From Trogon surrucura (lineage: Eukaryota; Chordata; Aves; Trogoniformes; Trogonidae): a DNA stretch of 64,000 nucleotides. How positions within the stretch are numbered: the first letter of the stretch is position 1; the number at the start of each line of letters is the position of its first letter. Shown piece by piece: positions 53,961 through 64,000 of the stretch. The position numbers and the translations under genes are program-made. The notes under the pieces were generated by a model. That model did no database searches. It was given only the letters and a program-made list of their open reading frames with translations, and was not told where the DNA came from. The stretch is from NCBI GenBank assembly GCA_020746105.1, contig CM036636.1, positions 1-64,000 on the forward strand, read 5' to 3'.

Positions 53961-56536
53961 CGCCTTGCTTAGTCATCAGCTTTCCTGAGCAGAGTTTCTT
54001 GACCCCATTTCTCCCCGCAGCAATGTTCCATGATGTACATATGTGCTTTGCTCTGGGCATCAGGAGGGAGCAAAACAGACCAACTGTCAACAGCCCTCTG
54101 CATCAGCTTCTTCTCACTGACAGGGCCAGGGTGGCATGGAGGTGGCAGCAGTGACTCCCCAGGGTCTAATGGGGACAGCTACGGTCTGTGACACTGTAAC
54201 TTCAGAGCAGCCCCAGCTCAGAGACAGGCAGTCATTTTTCCTCTCCAAATTTAACTTCCTTTGCTGTTTCTGCACATCACACCCAGAATTTACTTCTGTC
54301 TTCTCTGTCCCCTCTGCATTGGACCAAGGCCTCACAGAACAAGCACCTCAACCATTCCCAAACCCATAATCTAGACACCCACCAGTCTGCACTGTCCATC
54401 CCAGCCACAGTCCCTTGCAAGCCCCTGTCCCTGCACAGCGGGAGAATACTCTGCTCACAGAGGAGAGAGGAGAGGAGGGGATGGCCAAGTCCTTCCAACG
54501 TGATTATTGTCTCCCCAGCCTTGAGAAAGGGCTTGAAGCTCCCAGAGCACAGCTCTGTCTCAGCAGAACGAACCACCAAGCTTTCATTCATTGGCCAAGC
54601 ATGCTCGCCTGCTGTGCTGCAGAGACCTTGGGTGAAGGCATGCTGGGCACAGCACAGGCATGGGGACAGTCCCTGGTGCTTCAGGAAGGGGAAGGTCCTC
54701 CAGTTCACTCCAATGCTTAGGAGAGTAGAAGACACCCTTCTTTCCATCCCAGTGATGCCGGTGTACCGGGGAAGGCCCCACACCTGGGTGAGGGTGTGTG
54801 GGCACCCTGAGGCCAGGAGCCCCACTTTCCCTTCCATGTCCCACCACTGCCCCTCCTGCTATTGCAGCCTGGGGCATCTCACCTTTGGGGAGCCCTTCCC
54901 CAGCACCTTTCCTGCTGCTGAATTTAGAGGGAGATGGGACACACGTGGGAGTGTTGCATGGGTGGCAGAGGGATTTGCTTCTCTCCCTTGATTCGCTCTG
55001 TTTTGACCCACAGAGGCACTGAAGGGGCAGCACTATCTGAGGGCATGTGGGTGGGATGGGGATCTCCTCTACAGAGACAACCCAGGCTTCCGTGCTCCCT
55101 CAGCCACTCTGCTGCACAGCGATGGTGCAGGTGGAGAGGACCCAGCTATGTGGGCACTGGCAAAGAAGAGGGGACATGGGCATGGCCACACACACACAGA
55201 CCCAGAGCATAGCTTTGCTGAATGAGTTCATTGATCATAGAAGGGAAGAGGCCCAGGGCTCCCAGAGGATCAGGTGAGGTCATCCAGGAATGATCATCTC
55301 TGCATACCACTGGAGGGGGACAGGACTGGAGAGTCACCACCAGTTCCATTCCTGAAAGACATAACCCAGAAGGGGGCCCTCCACCATCCACTGGGACAAG
55401 AGAGGGCTGATTCACCCACTATCTCTCTGTGCAGAGACTCGGGGAAGGAGAAGGGCATTTATAAACTCAATATGCCCAGGAGAGGACTTGTGTCTCCTGA
55501 GATCTAGATGGCACTCACAGCCCCTTGCCCAGGGTGTCAGGACCCTGGGATGCCCTTAAATCTCCCCGAGCCCCACCCAGCCCTCACGGTGATCCTGGAG
55601 CTCTGTATGGCACCTGAGCCCTGCCTGGCCTGCACGGTGACCCCTGGGGTCTGTAGATTCCCACAGAATGCAAGGAAAGGCACAGGGGCAGCTCTGTCCA
55701 ACTCACTCTGGGATCTGGCTCACAGACAGTTCCCTCTGTTTCTTTCTCCCATCCCCAAGGTCTGCCCACCCTTGAGGGCTCAGGGGTCCCCTGGGGCCCA
55801 GGGTCCTCTGTGGGGCTAGAGACACCTGGGTGCTCCTCACCTAGACATCAACAGGTGCAACCAGGTGTTTCTGCCGTGCAAGTGCCACCAGCTGATCAGC
55901 CGCAGGAGGCTGGGGAGAAAGGGAGGGTTAGGGACATGATTGGGTGCACTGGAGTGCACTGGCGTGTACTGAGAAGCAGACAAAATCAATGGGGTCCATG
56001 GGGAAGGTGCCTCTGGGGACAAATGAGATACATAAGCTTGTCTGGCGATGCACAGAAAACAGTGGGGGGTTGGGACTCTCCCTGGGAAAACACTGCAGGA
56101 AGGTAAAAAGTGTTCTCAGAGATTGCAGCGGGGTGTACTGGAGCACACTGGGATGCCCTAGGCTGTCATAGCCATGAGCGGGGAGGGTCAGGGGCCAGAC
56201 AAACTCATGGTACTCACCTCAGCCCTCTCCCGAAATGGAATCCCTTCTGTAAAGAAACCATGAGACCTCTCTGGTCATTGTGATGTCTCCAGTCCCAGCA
56301 AGGGATGGAAGGACCAAATTGCCCTCCAGTTCCCCTCACTGGATGCCCTCCAAGCTCACTCCACTATTTACATGGATTTCAGAACTTCCACTTGCTTCAA
56401 ATCATGTGTAGTTTTCCTGCTGGACTGGAAGGGCTGCAGCATTCACCACTGCAGGGAGCTGCCCCGTGTGCCCGACAGTGTCCCCCCAGACTGCGGCACT
56501 GCGGCCACCCGCGACTCACTGTGTCCTGGTCCTCAC
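53961..56536. other. No recognised gene
   Basis: About 2.6 kb of unique-looking sequence downstream (in gene direction) of DPP7 exon C. I searched the minus strand for the next DPP7 exon (normally beginning with a Cys-Asp-Arg-type segment) and found none. An exon-like stretch at about 55,850-55,912 (bounded by CCCCAG and GTGAGG on the minus strand) is open in one frame but does not resemble DPP7. Confidence 0.4.
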
Positions 56537-56703
56537 CTTCACTGGATTGGCAGGGAGGTGACCCATGAAGTCGGTTTGGTAAGGGTAGTCCATCATGGCC
56601 ATCATGGTGAAGGCACTTCGAGCAAAGCCAAAAAGCTGGTAAACATCCTCCTTGTTAGAGATCTTATTGCATGTGGCCATTTTGCTGCTGATTTCATCGT
56701 AGG
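56537..56703 (-). CDS. DPP7: DPP7 exon C: helical lid (SKS) region
   Basis: A 167-nt exon on the minus strand, bounded by TTGTGCAG|CC and GTGAAG|GTGAGG. It encodes [54 protein letters not shown] after a split first codon. This is the DPP7 segment of the specificity (lid) domain, with the characteristic AMMDYPY and LPANPVKV blocks. Frame and splice sites are intact. It lies correctly downstream of exon B (61.2 kb) in gene direction, but the short exon expected between them is not found. Without that exon the junction shifts frame. Partial gene or pseudogene. Confidence 0.9.
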
Positions 56704-56859
56704 CTGCACAAGGAAGGAAAATGAGACACAAACTTCAACAGGGGAAAACGAAACCAGTCTTCAGCATCGTCTTTCACTCAGGACTAAGGAGACGCCTTAA
56801 CACACAGATAAGGTTTCTAGGGGGAAGGCTACATTGCGTCTCAATTTACAGCCCCTGGA

Positions 56860-57260
56860 TGAAGAGGGGTCCCTTCGGAGAGCCGGCCAAGTTAACGATC
56901 ATCACACCAATATGGCTACAGATCGTCCTCTCTTTATTGCTCCGACAGCTCAATATATACAGTTCAGCAGTGTCCCCGCGCCTGCCCCTTCACAGAGTTG
57001 GTCAGTTACAGGTTCACACGCGCCAGCGTTCCATTGGGTAGTGCCATTCCACTATGCAAGCGGCTCTCGCCCCCCCTTCTCCCCCCGGGGTCAGCACCTC
57101 CAGCCAAGCATCTCGCAAAGCTCTCACAAAACAGATAAAACCTCCTCCTCCCCGTGTTCCAAGGCAGCTTCAAGGACAGAGCCTTTGTTTAGGCCTAAGC
57201 TGGGTTGTCCACACCTTTAAATTAACACCGCGCCTCTGCTGCACAAGAAATTCCTCTACG
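56860..57260 (-). repeat. 3' LTR of ERVK-like element
   Basis: Plus strand TGAAGAGGGG...CCTCTACG. The minus-strand start reads CG instead of TG, a likely later CpG-type change. A TATATATTG box (about 56,951-56,960, read on minus) and AATAAAGAG provide promoter and polyadenylation signals. A pyrimidine-rich tract (CCCCCTTTTTCTTTTT, 57,265-57,280) is the polypurine tract on the other strand. Confidence 0.92.
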
Positions 57261-57280
57261 TATCCCCCTTTTTCTTTTTG

Positions 57281-58157
57281 GACAACCCAGGCTTCATCCG
57301 CTAGCTTGCTTATAATTTTCTTGATTGTACTTATCAAACAACTAAACATAACTAAGCCTATAACAATTAAAACTGCAATAACCGAAAATGCCTTAACTAA
57401 ACTCTTAATTCATCCTGTCAAAGTTCTCACACCCATCACCCTAAATCATACTTTGATCCTTAATCACACACTTCTAACAAAGCAAAAGGCAGCTGGTTTC
57501 CCTGCCTTACTTTTAGCTAAAGAAAGATCACTCTGCTGGTTAGTACATAAACTTTAACACCTGCTATGTGGCTTTGATTACACAACTAATATAAGCTTCA
57601 TTGTTAGTCACACAAAGAGGATACATATTAATACAACAGGTAACATTGAGAACAGTCACATTTTCCCATAATTGCTCTGCCACCAGCTGTAAGCATCTTC
57701 TGCCAGTCCAATCCATGTCGTCGTTGGTAATCGGTACCTCAGGGTCCCATCACGTCACTGGGCGAAACAGAGGGGTTCAACAGGCAGTCCCAGTGCACAG
57801 TCGTGTTGCTGCTGCGCTGTTGAAGTGACAGGATGCTGCACAGCCACATCATGCGAGATCATGCGGTTCCCAGGTCCCTTGTCCGTTATTATTAATAACA
57901 GGACACGCAATCGAACTGGCTGCTTCCCAATCTCCCTCTACTATAGTGTCTCTGATGACACCGCTCCATCGCTGTTGCAAAGGATCCTGTATGGTTCAAG
58001 CTTGAAAATCAGGCTTGAGTGAGGGAGCTGATGGTAATGGGGGAGCTGAACTGGTTTAAGGGTTTCTTCTATTTCTTGCTGTCTAGTTGATAATTCAGCG
58101 AGTTTGTTCAGGATCTCTTTCAGGGGTTCATTCTGATCTTCCTTCTTTTCTCCCCCC

Positions 58158-58195
<38 letters not shown>

Positions 58196-58500
58196 CTTCT
58201 TAGCTCAAGTATTACTTCAGTCACTCTGTTATCACACAGGGAGAGCAGACTTTCCCCGGTCTGTTTTGATCATACTCTCCCGTTCACTCCCATGCACATC
58301 TGGTGTACAAGAAGCGTCTTATCTTCATTCTCACGGACAAGCTCTCAACATGAGCTGTACCTGGCTGGTCAGGGTCTCTTTTCATAATTAGCAAGCAAGA
58401 GTTATGCACTTGTTTAGAAAAGAGCTCAGCTCAAGGACGAAAGTCTTAATTCTGCAACGCAGTGCAGTTTCTCTTTTTTTTTTTTTTTTTTCTTCCACCC
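57281..58500 (-). pseudogene. ERVK-like interior with env-tail remnant
   Basis: Right after the polypurine tract the minus strand shows a short segment ending SLGCPKRKR-like, consistent with an env cytoplasmic tail, but stops are frequent. A C/T homopolymer run (about 58,151-58,195) lies in the middle. No pol domain is visible. Confidence 0.45.
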
Positions 58501-58502
58501 AG

Positions 58503-58895
58503 TCAGGATGAGCAGGGAGTTTCTTCCTTTGTCTTTTTCCTTTCCTGCCCTCCCTCCAACGCTTCGGTCGCTGCCGCAGCAACTTTCTTTTCTGCTTGCA
58601 TGATTTCTAGAGTGCATATTACGGTTTTCCAAACTGTTCCTAGTTTTTTCGCTTCCTTTCCTTCTGTTCCTCCCTCTAGAGTACAGTCCCACAAAAAGTC
58701 TCCTACTTCACGCCATTCCATGGAACTAAAGATTAATGGCAGGTCGTTCATTTTCTCCCATTTCCGAGCCCATGGGGCTAATACGTCTCGTTCCTTTACT
58801 TTTCCTCCTCTCTTAGAGAGTATTCTAAGGAGGCGAGTTGCCGCGTCCATTTCCATCGCGGTCTTACCTTGGCAGGGGCTTGATCGGTCACTCAA
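58503..58895 (-). pseudogene. ERVK-like gag matrix-type fragment
   Basis: A 130-codon minus frame with LLRILSKRGGKVKERDV, PWARKWEKMNDLPLIF and SSMEWREVGDFLWDC, a helix-rich basic stretch suited to a betaretroviral matrix domain. It begins about 140 bp inside the primer site. It ends in a Lys/Glu-rich tail (EKKVAAAATEALEGGQERKK) and runs into a poly-A/T tract, so no capsid follows. Confidence 0.65.
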
Positions 58896-59031
58896 GCTCT
58901 GGTCTCCGGTGCCCTTTTGGTCACACCTGGAACTCTCCTGCCTCCAGCTCTCCGGCTCCCAAATCGGCTCACGTCCGATGCTTCAGAGTCTTCCCACATT
59001 TAGGCAATCCACATTTAAGCGTCCATAGAGG

Positions 59032-59049
59032 GTCCCTGTTCGGGCGCCA
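59032..59049 (-). other. Primer binding site, tRNA-Lys3, exact
   Basis: Minus strand TGGCGCCCGAACAGGGAC, 2 bp after the 5' LTR end. Exact match to the tRNA-Lys3 primer sequence known from beta- and lentiviruses. Confidence 0.93.
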
Positions 59050-59051
59050 GA

Positions 59052-59452
59052 TGAAGAGGGGTCCCTTCGGAGAGCCGGCCAAGTTAACGATCATCACACC
59101 AATATGGCTACAGATCGTCCTCTCTTTATTGCTCCGACAGCTCAATATATACAGTTCAGCAGTGTCCCCGCGCCTGCCCCTTCACAGAGTTGGTCAGTTA
59201 CAGGTTCACACGCGCCAGCGTTCCATTGGGTAGTGCCATTCCACTATGCAAGCGGCTCTCGCCCCCCCTTCTCCCCCCGGGGCCAGCACCTCCAGCCAAG
59301 CATCTCGCAAAGCTCTCACAAAACAGATAAAACCTCCTCCTCCCCGTGTTCCAAGGCAGCTTCAAGGACAGAGCCTTTGTTTAGGCCTAAGCTGGGTTGT
59401 CCACACCTTTAAATTAACACCGCACCTCTGCTGCACAAGAAATTCCTCTACA
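59052..59452 (-). repeat. 5' LTR of ERVK-like element
   Basis: 401 bp at an offset of 2,192 from the 3' LTR. Minus-strand termini are TGTAGAGGAATTTC...CCCCTCTTCA. It keeps the canonical TG that the other LTR has lost. Confidence 0.93.
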
Positions 59453-59458
59453 CCTGGA

Positions 59459-60825
59459 TGCTCAGGCACAGCCCTCCTGTGCAGCTTCACAGCCCCACGC
59501 AGAGCCACCGACACCTCCCTGGGGAGCCCCGAGGCATCGGCACCCACGGAGGCAGAAGCAGCCCCGTACAAGCCCGTCCTTGCCGGTGCCCGGCCTGGCT
59601 GCGCCCTCCTGGCCCCCACGGAGCTCTCGGGCAGGAGGGCAGGACACAGTGTACAAGTCTCAGGGGCATTCAACTGCTGGATGAAATGGCAGCGGGGAAC
59701 AAAAAGCCAAAACACGCTCCCTGGGAGCTGGGTGCATTTGAAATAAGAAGTGCCAAGTGAGAACAGTCCTCACAGAGTCACAAAGGACTCCTGAGGCACA
59801 GCTCCAGCCGTCAGTGCGATGAACAGAGGTTGGCTGGAGTCAGGAAAACCATCCCGGAAGAGATTCCTTCAAGATGCACTCACAGAGTTTTGCATTTCTG
59901 CCGGAGAAAGCTGCTCCCTCCACGTTCATCCTCCACATCCTGGAGTTGCAGTTCCTTTCTGTCCCCGTTAAACTCCACCGGGTACCCACCAGAGCCTGGC
60001 TGTCTTCACCTGGAAACCCAGGGCCTGGGACCTGCCTCTTGATACTCCCTTGAGAGCCTGAGCCTCAAACGTGACCCTGTTATCCTCCACACTGCAGAAA
60101 GGAGCAGCCCCAGCAGACCTCAAGGACCTTGGTTATTCAACGGCAACGTTTTTCCTGCTGTGGCCCAGATGAAAAGGTCAAACCCCTAATTTCAGGGGTG
60201 CGTACTGACTCACTGCAGAAGCAAGACAGAGCTATCAGCTGAGCGGGGCTTCTGAGAAAGAATTACTTTCAGCCAGGGAAGAATTCCCACTGCAGGGCCT
60301 GTTAGATGACTAAGTGGTATCACACGTCCTGTTTTAAAACATATAATTTTAAGGCAAGGTGGTTTTATTCTCTTGTACACTTAGAGCTTCAAGTGCTACT
60401 GTGTTTATTTTCCTGTGATAGCTGCTTCCTGATACTCACTGGTAATGCTCTTCGTACCGTACGTCTCTGATTGAAATAAGGTTTTCATATATGTAAACAA
60501 GAGCAAAAAGACCACAAGTTTCATATACACATAGTTCATGCAAAGCCATCTGTGCCACCCAGACCTAGAAATTCTTGTCAAAAATGAAGCAAAACAGACA
60601 TCATCACAAGATTTCAGTACTACCAGGTAGTACATTTCTTTCCTTATAAACTAAATGTAAGCCAGGTCTAACCAATACCACCTTTCTATGGGTCCTACAC
60701 GTCCTCAGAATACGAAAGCCACATTTAAATTTTGGTTTTAAGTGAACTCAGGACACCTTCACTGAAATGTAACCATCTTGGGGCTGTGGAGCTGCTGTGG
60801 ATCATTGATATCAACACACCTCCTG
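59459..60825. other. No recognised gene
   Basis: Presumed DPP7 intron between exons B and C. A GC-rich part at 59,460-59,660 has open frames on both strands without a domain. The short exon expected between B and C (starting with Asp and ending with one base of an Ala codon) was searched for on the minus strand and not seen. Confidence 0.45.
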
Positions 60826-61136
60826 ACAGGAGGGTGTAGCGAGGTGAGGTCGGCCTCTTCTCCCAAGTAACAAGCGACAGAATACGAGGAAATGGCCTCA
60901 AGTTGCACCAGGGGAGGTTTGATCGGACGTTAGGGAAAAATTCTTCACTGAAAGGGTTGTCAAGCACTGGAAGAAGCTGCCCAGGGAAGCAGTGGAGTCA
61001 CAACCCCAGAGGTATTTAAAAGCCGTGTAGATGTGACGCTCAGAGACATGGTTTAGTGGTGGACCGAGCAGCGCCAGGTGAATGGTACTCAATGACCTTA
61101 AAGGTGTTTTCCAACCTAAATGATTTTATGGTTCTG
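60826..61136 (+). mobile_element. CR1 3' end fragment (plus)
   Basis: GGCCTCAAGTTGCACCAGGG, AAGCACTGGAAGAAGCTGCC and CAATGACCTTAAAGGTGTTT, then a GATTTTATGGTTCTG tail. A 5'-truncated copy in an intron. Confidence 0.9.
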
Positions 61137-61209
61137 TTCCATGGAAAGGAAAAAAATCCAGCCTTCTTAAAGGAAGAAACTAATGCTCCTGAAAAGAGAT
61201 GCTACTTAC

Positions 61210-61345
61210 TGCTGTTACATCTCTGAAGAACTGCGCGGGGTCTCCAAGGCCAGCCACAGAGAGCAGAGGAGCACTGGCAGCCAACGCTCCAGCCACGAGG
61301 TTTGGGTATTTCATCCTCACGTAAGCGCTCAGCATTCCTCCATAG
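61210..61345 (-). CDS. DPP7: DPP7 exon B: catalytic serine exon
   Basis: A 136-nt exon on the minus strand, bounded by GCGGCAG|C and GCA|GTAAGT. The first base completes the serine codon begun in exon A (AG|C), giving GG-S-YGG, the nucleophile motif of peptidase family S28. It continues [42 protein letters not shown]. The VAGLGD and FFRDVTA blocks identify DPP7 over PRCP. Its donor is a perfect GTAAGT. Exon A should lie to the right of it (beyond 61,345), but the region to the window end holds none; the only exon A is 40 kb to the left. Confidence 0.92.
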
Positions 61346-61451
61346 CTGCCGCAGGAGAGACAGAAGAGTTGTTTCCTTTAACAGACGGCTTATACCAGAG
61401 TAACCCAAAACTTCAGGCCAGCATCCATCGGCTCACCTAAGCCAAGGCAAT

Positions 61452-61640
61452 GAGAAGCCTATGGAACGGGTTGCCCAGGGACGCTGTGGGCGCCCCCTCC
61501 CTGGAAGTGCCCAAGGCCAGGCCAGACGGGGCTTGGAGCAACCTGGGCTGGCGGTAGGTGTCCCTGCCCACGGCAGAGGGGTTGGGATGAGATGATCTTT
61601 AAGCTCCCTTCCAACCCAAGCCATTCGATGACTCTGATAT
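61452..61640 (+). mobile_element. CR1 3' end fragment (plus)
   Basis: ATGGAACGGGTTGCCCAGGG, CCCTCCCTGGAAGTGCCCAA, GCTCCCTTCCAACCCAAGCC, then CATTCGATGACTCTGATAT as tail. Confidence 0.9.
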
Positions 61641-62620
61641 CTAGCAGATGCCATCTTCCTGTGAAAAAATCCAGTTATGGTCCAGGAGCCACACACAACG
61701 TGTTCTTACTGGCCTTTCCCCAAATGCTCACACCAGCTCTGGTGGGAACAGAGCAGCCCAGTTTGCTTCTGCAGCCAAACCCTGTCTCAGCAGTTAACTC
61801 TGCACCACCTGAGTGTGTCCTCACAGCTCCAGTGCAGAACCAAGTGGGGCTCAAGCAAAGCTGTCACTGGTCAGTGTGAGAAGGAGCCACATTTTGCATA
61901 CAGGGTTAGAAAGGTGAGCTAGGCTCTAGGCAAAGGGGGTCCCTGAGCACCACTGAGTACGCAGCCCTCTCTTGTGCTGGGAAGTGGAGAGTATTCTCCC
62001 TGGGCACCCCAAGCAACAGCTGCATCAACGATCAGATATAGGGAAGGGGAGACATTAACAATAAAACTCAAAGCCGCCCTAGTAGCTTCAGCACCAGGGC
62101 CACAATGTGCAGACACAGCAAAGCTTGCCAGGCAGACCCAAGGTGACAAAAGTTACTCATGTGCCCATGTTTGTGGAGTTACTCTGAAGTCACTGCCTGG
62201 GATGGCAAATGACATCCCCAAGATACCAGTAACACCCAGTCTGACTCAAAGCTTACAGGTGTTTGAGTCTTCCTCCCCATCACCTCCAGAGACTGTGGTA
62301 AATACCGTCCCTACAACACCCACGTGTAGGGCCTGGGCTTGCAAATAGGCATCAGCTGAAACCTGTCACACGTCATTTCAGGTTAAAGTGTGTCAAAGTT
62401 AAAAGTAACAGGAGATGTGGGTTTTTGCTCCCATGGGAAATGTGCTGCTCCAACACTGCACTGTTTCTGTATTCTTCATGTGAGTTTAGCGTTGCTCAGG
62501 GCTAAATGAAAACCATCAGGTTGAATGCTTGTTAGCTCAGCACAACTGAACGAGAAGTCCTGTACCTGGTGGAAACCTTTTAAATGGGATCAGCTCCCTA
62601 CTATAAAGGGGGGAGCCAGT
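61641..62620. other. No recognised gene
   Basis: Unique-looking sequence where the upstream DPP7 exons would be expected. None found on the minus strand. No repeat recognised. Confidence 0.4.
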
Positions 62621-64000
62621 CACAGAATCACAGAATCACAGAATGTCAGGGATTGGAAGGGACCTCGAAAGATCATCAAGTCCAATCCCCCTGCCAGAGC
62701 AGGAACGCCTCGGTAATGCTACACAGGAACGTGTCCAGGCAGGTCTTGAATGTCTCCAGAGAAGGAGACTCCACAACCTCCCGGGGCAGCCTGTTCCAGT
62801 GCTCTGTTACCCTCACTGAGAAGAAGTTTCTTCTCAAGTTTAAGCGGAACCTCTTATGTTCCAGTTTCACCTCATTACCCCTTGTCCTATCATTGGTTGT
62901 CACCGAGAAGAGCCTGGCTCCATCCTCGTGACACTCACCCTTTAGATATTTGTAAACATTAATGAGTCTCCCTCAGTCTCCTCTAAACTAAAGAGCCCCA
63001 GCTCCCTCAGCCTTTCCTCATAAGGCAGATGCTCCACTCCCTCCGTCATCCCAGTTGCCCTGTGCTGGACTCTCTCCAGCAGTTCCCTGTCTCTCTTGAA
63101 CTGAGGGGCCCAGAACTGGACACAATATTCCAGATGGGGTCTCACCAGGGCAGAGTAGAAGGGAAGGAGAACCTCTCTCGACCTACTAACCACCCCCATT
63201 CTAATACACCCCAGGATGCCATTGGCCTTCCTGGCCACAAGGGCACAGTACTGGTTCATGATCATTCTGCTGCCCACCAAGACTCCCAGGTCCCTTTCCC
63301 CTACACTGCTCTCTAATAAGTCATTCCCCAACTTATACTGGAACCCGGGGCTGTTCCTACCCAGATGCAAGACTCTACATTTACCCTTGTTATATTTCAT
63401 TAAATTTTTCCCCACCCAAACTCTCCAGCCTGTCCAGGTCTCGCTGGATGGCAGCACTGCCTTCTGGCGTGTCAGCCACTCCTCCCAGCTTGGTGTCATC
63501 GGCAAACTTGCTGATAGGACTCTTTAGTCCCTCATCCAAGTCATCGATGAATATATTGAATAATACTGGTCCCAGTACTGACCCTTGAGGGCCTCCAAGC
63601 AGACTCCGCCCCATTGACCACAACTCTTTGGCTTCTTCCCCTTAGCCAGTTCACAGTCCACCTCACTACCCGAGAGTCTAGACCACACTTCCTCAGTTTA
63701 GCAGCAAGGATGCTGTGGGAGACCGTGTCAAATGCTTTACTGAAGTCAAGGTAGACCACATCCACCGCTCGGCCATCATCTATCCACCTTGTTATATCCT
63801 CGTAAAAGGCTATGAGGTTAGTCAAGCACGACTTCCCCTTGGTGAAGCCATGTTGACTGTCTCTAATGACCCTCTTATCCCTGATATGCCTTGAGATGGC
63901 ACCAAGGATAAGTCGTTCCATCACTTTCCCAGGGATGGAGGTGAGGCTGACCGGTCCATAGTTACCCGGGTCCTCCTTCTTGCCCTTTTTGAAGACTGGA
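62621..64000 (-). mobile_element. CR1 LINE, RT to tail (minus), runs off window
   Basis: The tail (ATCACAGAATCACAGAATG on the plus strand) is at the left. Minus-strand coding order from the right: RT palm ([28 protein letters not shown]), a frameshift at the GVPQGS region, [15 protein letters not shown] with an intact FADD motif, then [15 protein letters not shown] and the C-terminal domain (YCVQFWAPQFKRDRELLERV, RELGLFSLEET). At least two frameshifts. The 5' part lies beyond 64,000. Confidence 0.94.

Larger units (their letters stand above)
56860..59452 (-). mobile_element. Young non-autonomous ERVK-like element (minus)
   Basis: LTRs 56,860-57,260 and 59,052-59,452 (401 bp each), internal part about 1.8 kb. 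A perfect 6-bp target duplication CCTGGA lies at 56,854-56,859 and 59,453-59,458. The minus-strand primer site TGGCGCCCGAACAGGGAC is an exact tRNA-Lys3 match. By eye the LTRs differ at three positions. Only a gag matrix-like frame and an env-tail-like remnant remain, so mobilisation needed helper proteins. It sits in the DPP7 intron between exons B and C. Confidence 0.93.

Noticed and set aside
54500..55212. Overlapping 100-160-codon frames on both strands
   Set aside because: No recognisable domain, no conserved motif and no splice context; likely chance frames in GC-rich DNA.
55847..55912. Exon-like stretch on the minus strand (CCCCAG ... GTGAGG) considered as the next DPP7 exon
   Set aside because: None of the frames resembles DPP7, and the one compatible with exon C has a stop.

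Overview
This is vertebrate, almost certainly bird, genomic DNA. The evidence is: many CR1 LINE fragments with short octamer-like tails; retroviral elements with avian-type primer sites (including a tRNA-Trp site like that of avian leukosis-type viruses); an intact single-exon olfactory receptor of the expanded avian gamma-c/OR14-like group; and exons of DPP7 (dipeptidyl peptidase 7). There is no bacterial or operon-like content. The species cannot be told. The mix of arrays, nested endogenous retroviruses and broken gene pieces suits a subtelomeric, microchromosomal or sex-chromosome heterochromatic region.

Layout. Positions 1-14,322 hold a macrorepeat with an offset of 8,879 bp. Each copy has part of a ~190-bp satellite, an old short retroelement (217-1260; 9096-10139) splitting that satellite, the rest of the satellite, and then kilobases of a G-rich 6/7-mer minisatellite (GGGACTC/GGACTC). 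It joins directly to 4.2 kb of degenerate telomere-like DNA dominated by GCCTAA (14,323-18,539). From 18,540 to 26,318 come head-to-head CR1 fragments, solo LTRs with clean target duplications, one DPP7 exon, and satellite pieces in both orientations.

Positions 26,319-32,242 hold a minus-strand ERVL-like provirus with a long gag frame. Positions 32,243-39,329 hold CR1 copies, four unrelated minisatellites and a CpG-rich segment with a ZNF143-type promoter motif but no recognisable gene. Positions 39,330-46,892 hold a minus-strand gamma-like (ERV1) provirus: gag, RNase H, integrase and env, with protease and most of RT deleted and a solo LTR inside env. Its 5' LTR remnant forms a 93-bp-arm inverted repeat. 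The olfactory receptor lies at 47,474-48,445 on the minus strand.

Positions 49,640-64,000 hold CR1 copies, an ERVL-type LTR and pol piece, a young non-autonomous ERVK element (56,860-59,452; 6-bp target duplication, tRNA-Lys3 primer site, LTRs differing at about 3 of 401 sites), and two more DPP7 exons. A CR1 reverse-transcriptase region runs off the right end.

The three DPP7 exons keep correct splice sites, phases and open frames. However, the exon that should come first (21.6 kb) lies downstream of the other two in gene direction, and one internal exon is missing, so no complete DPP7 is encoded here. The only apparently functional protein gene is the olfactory receptor. The kilobase-long open frames in the 6/7-mer array are a composition effect.
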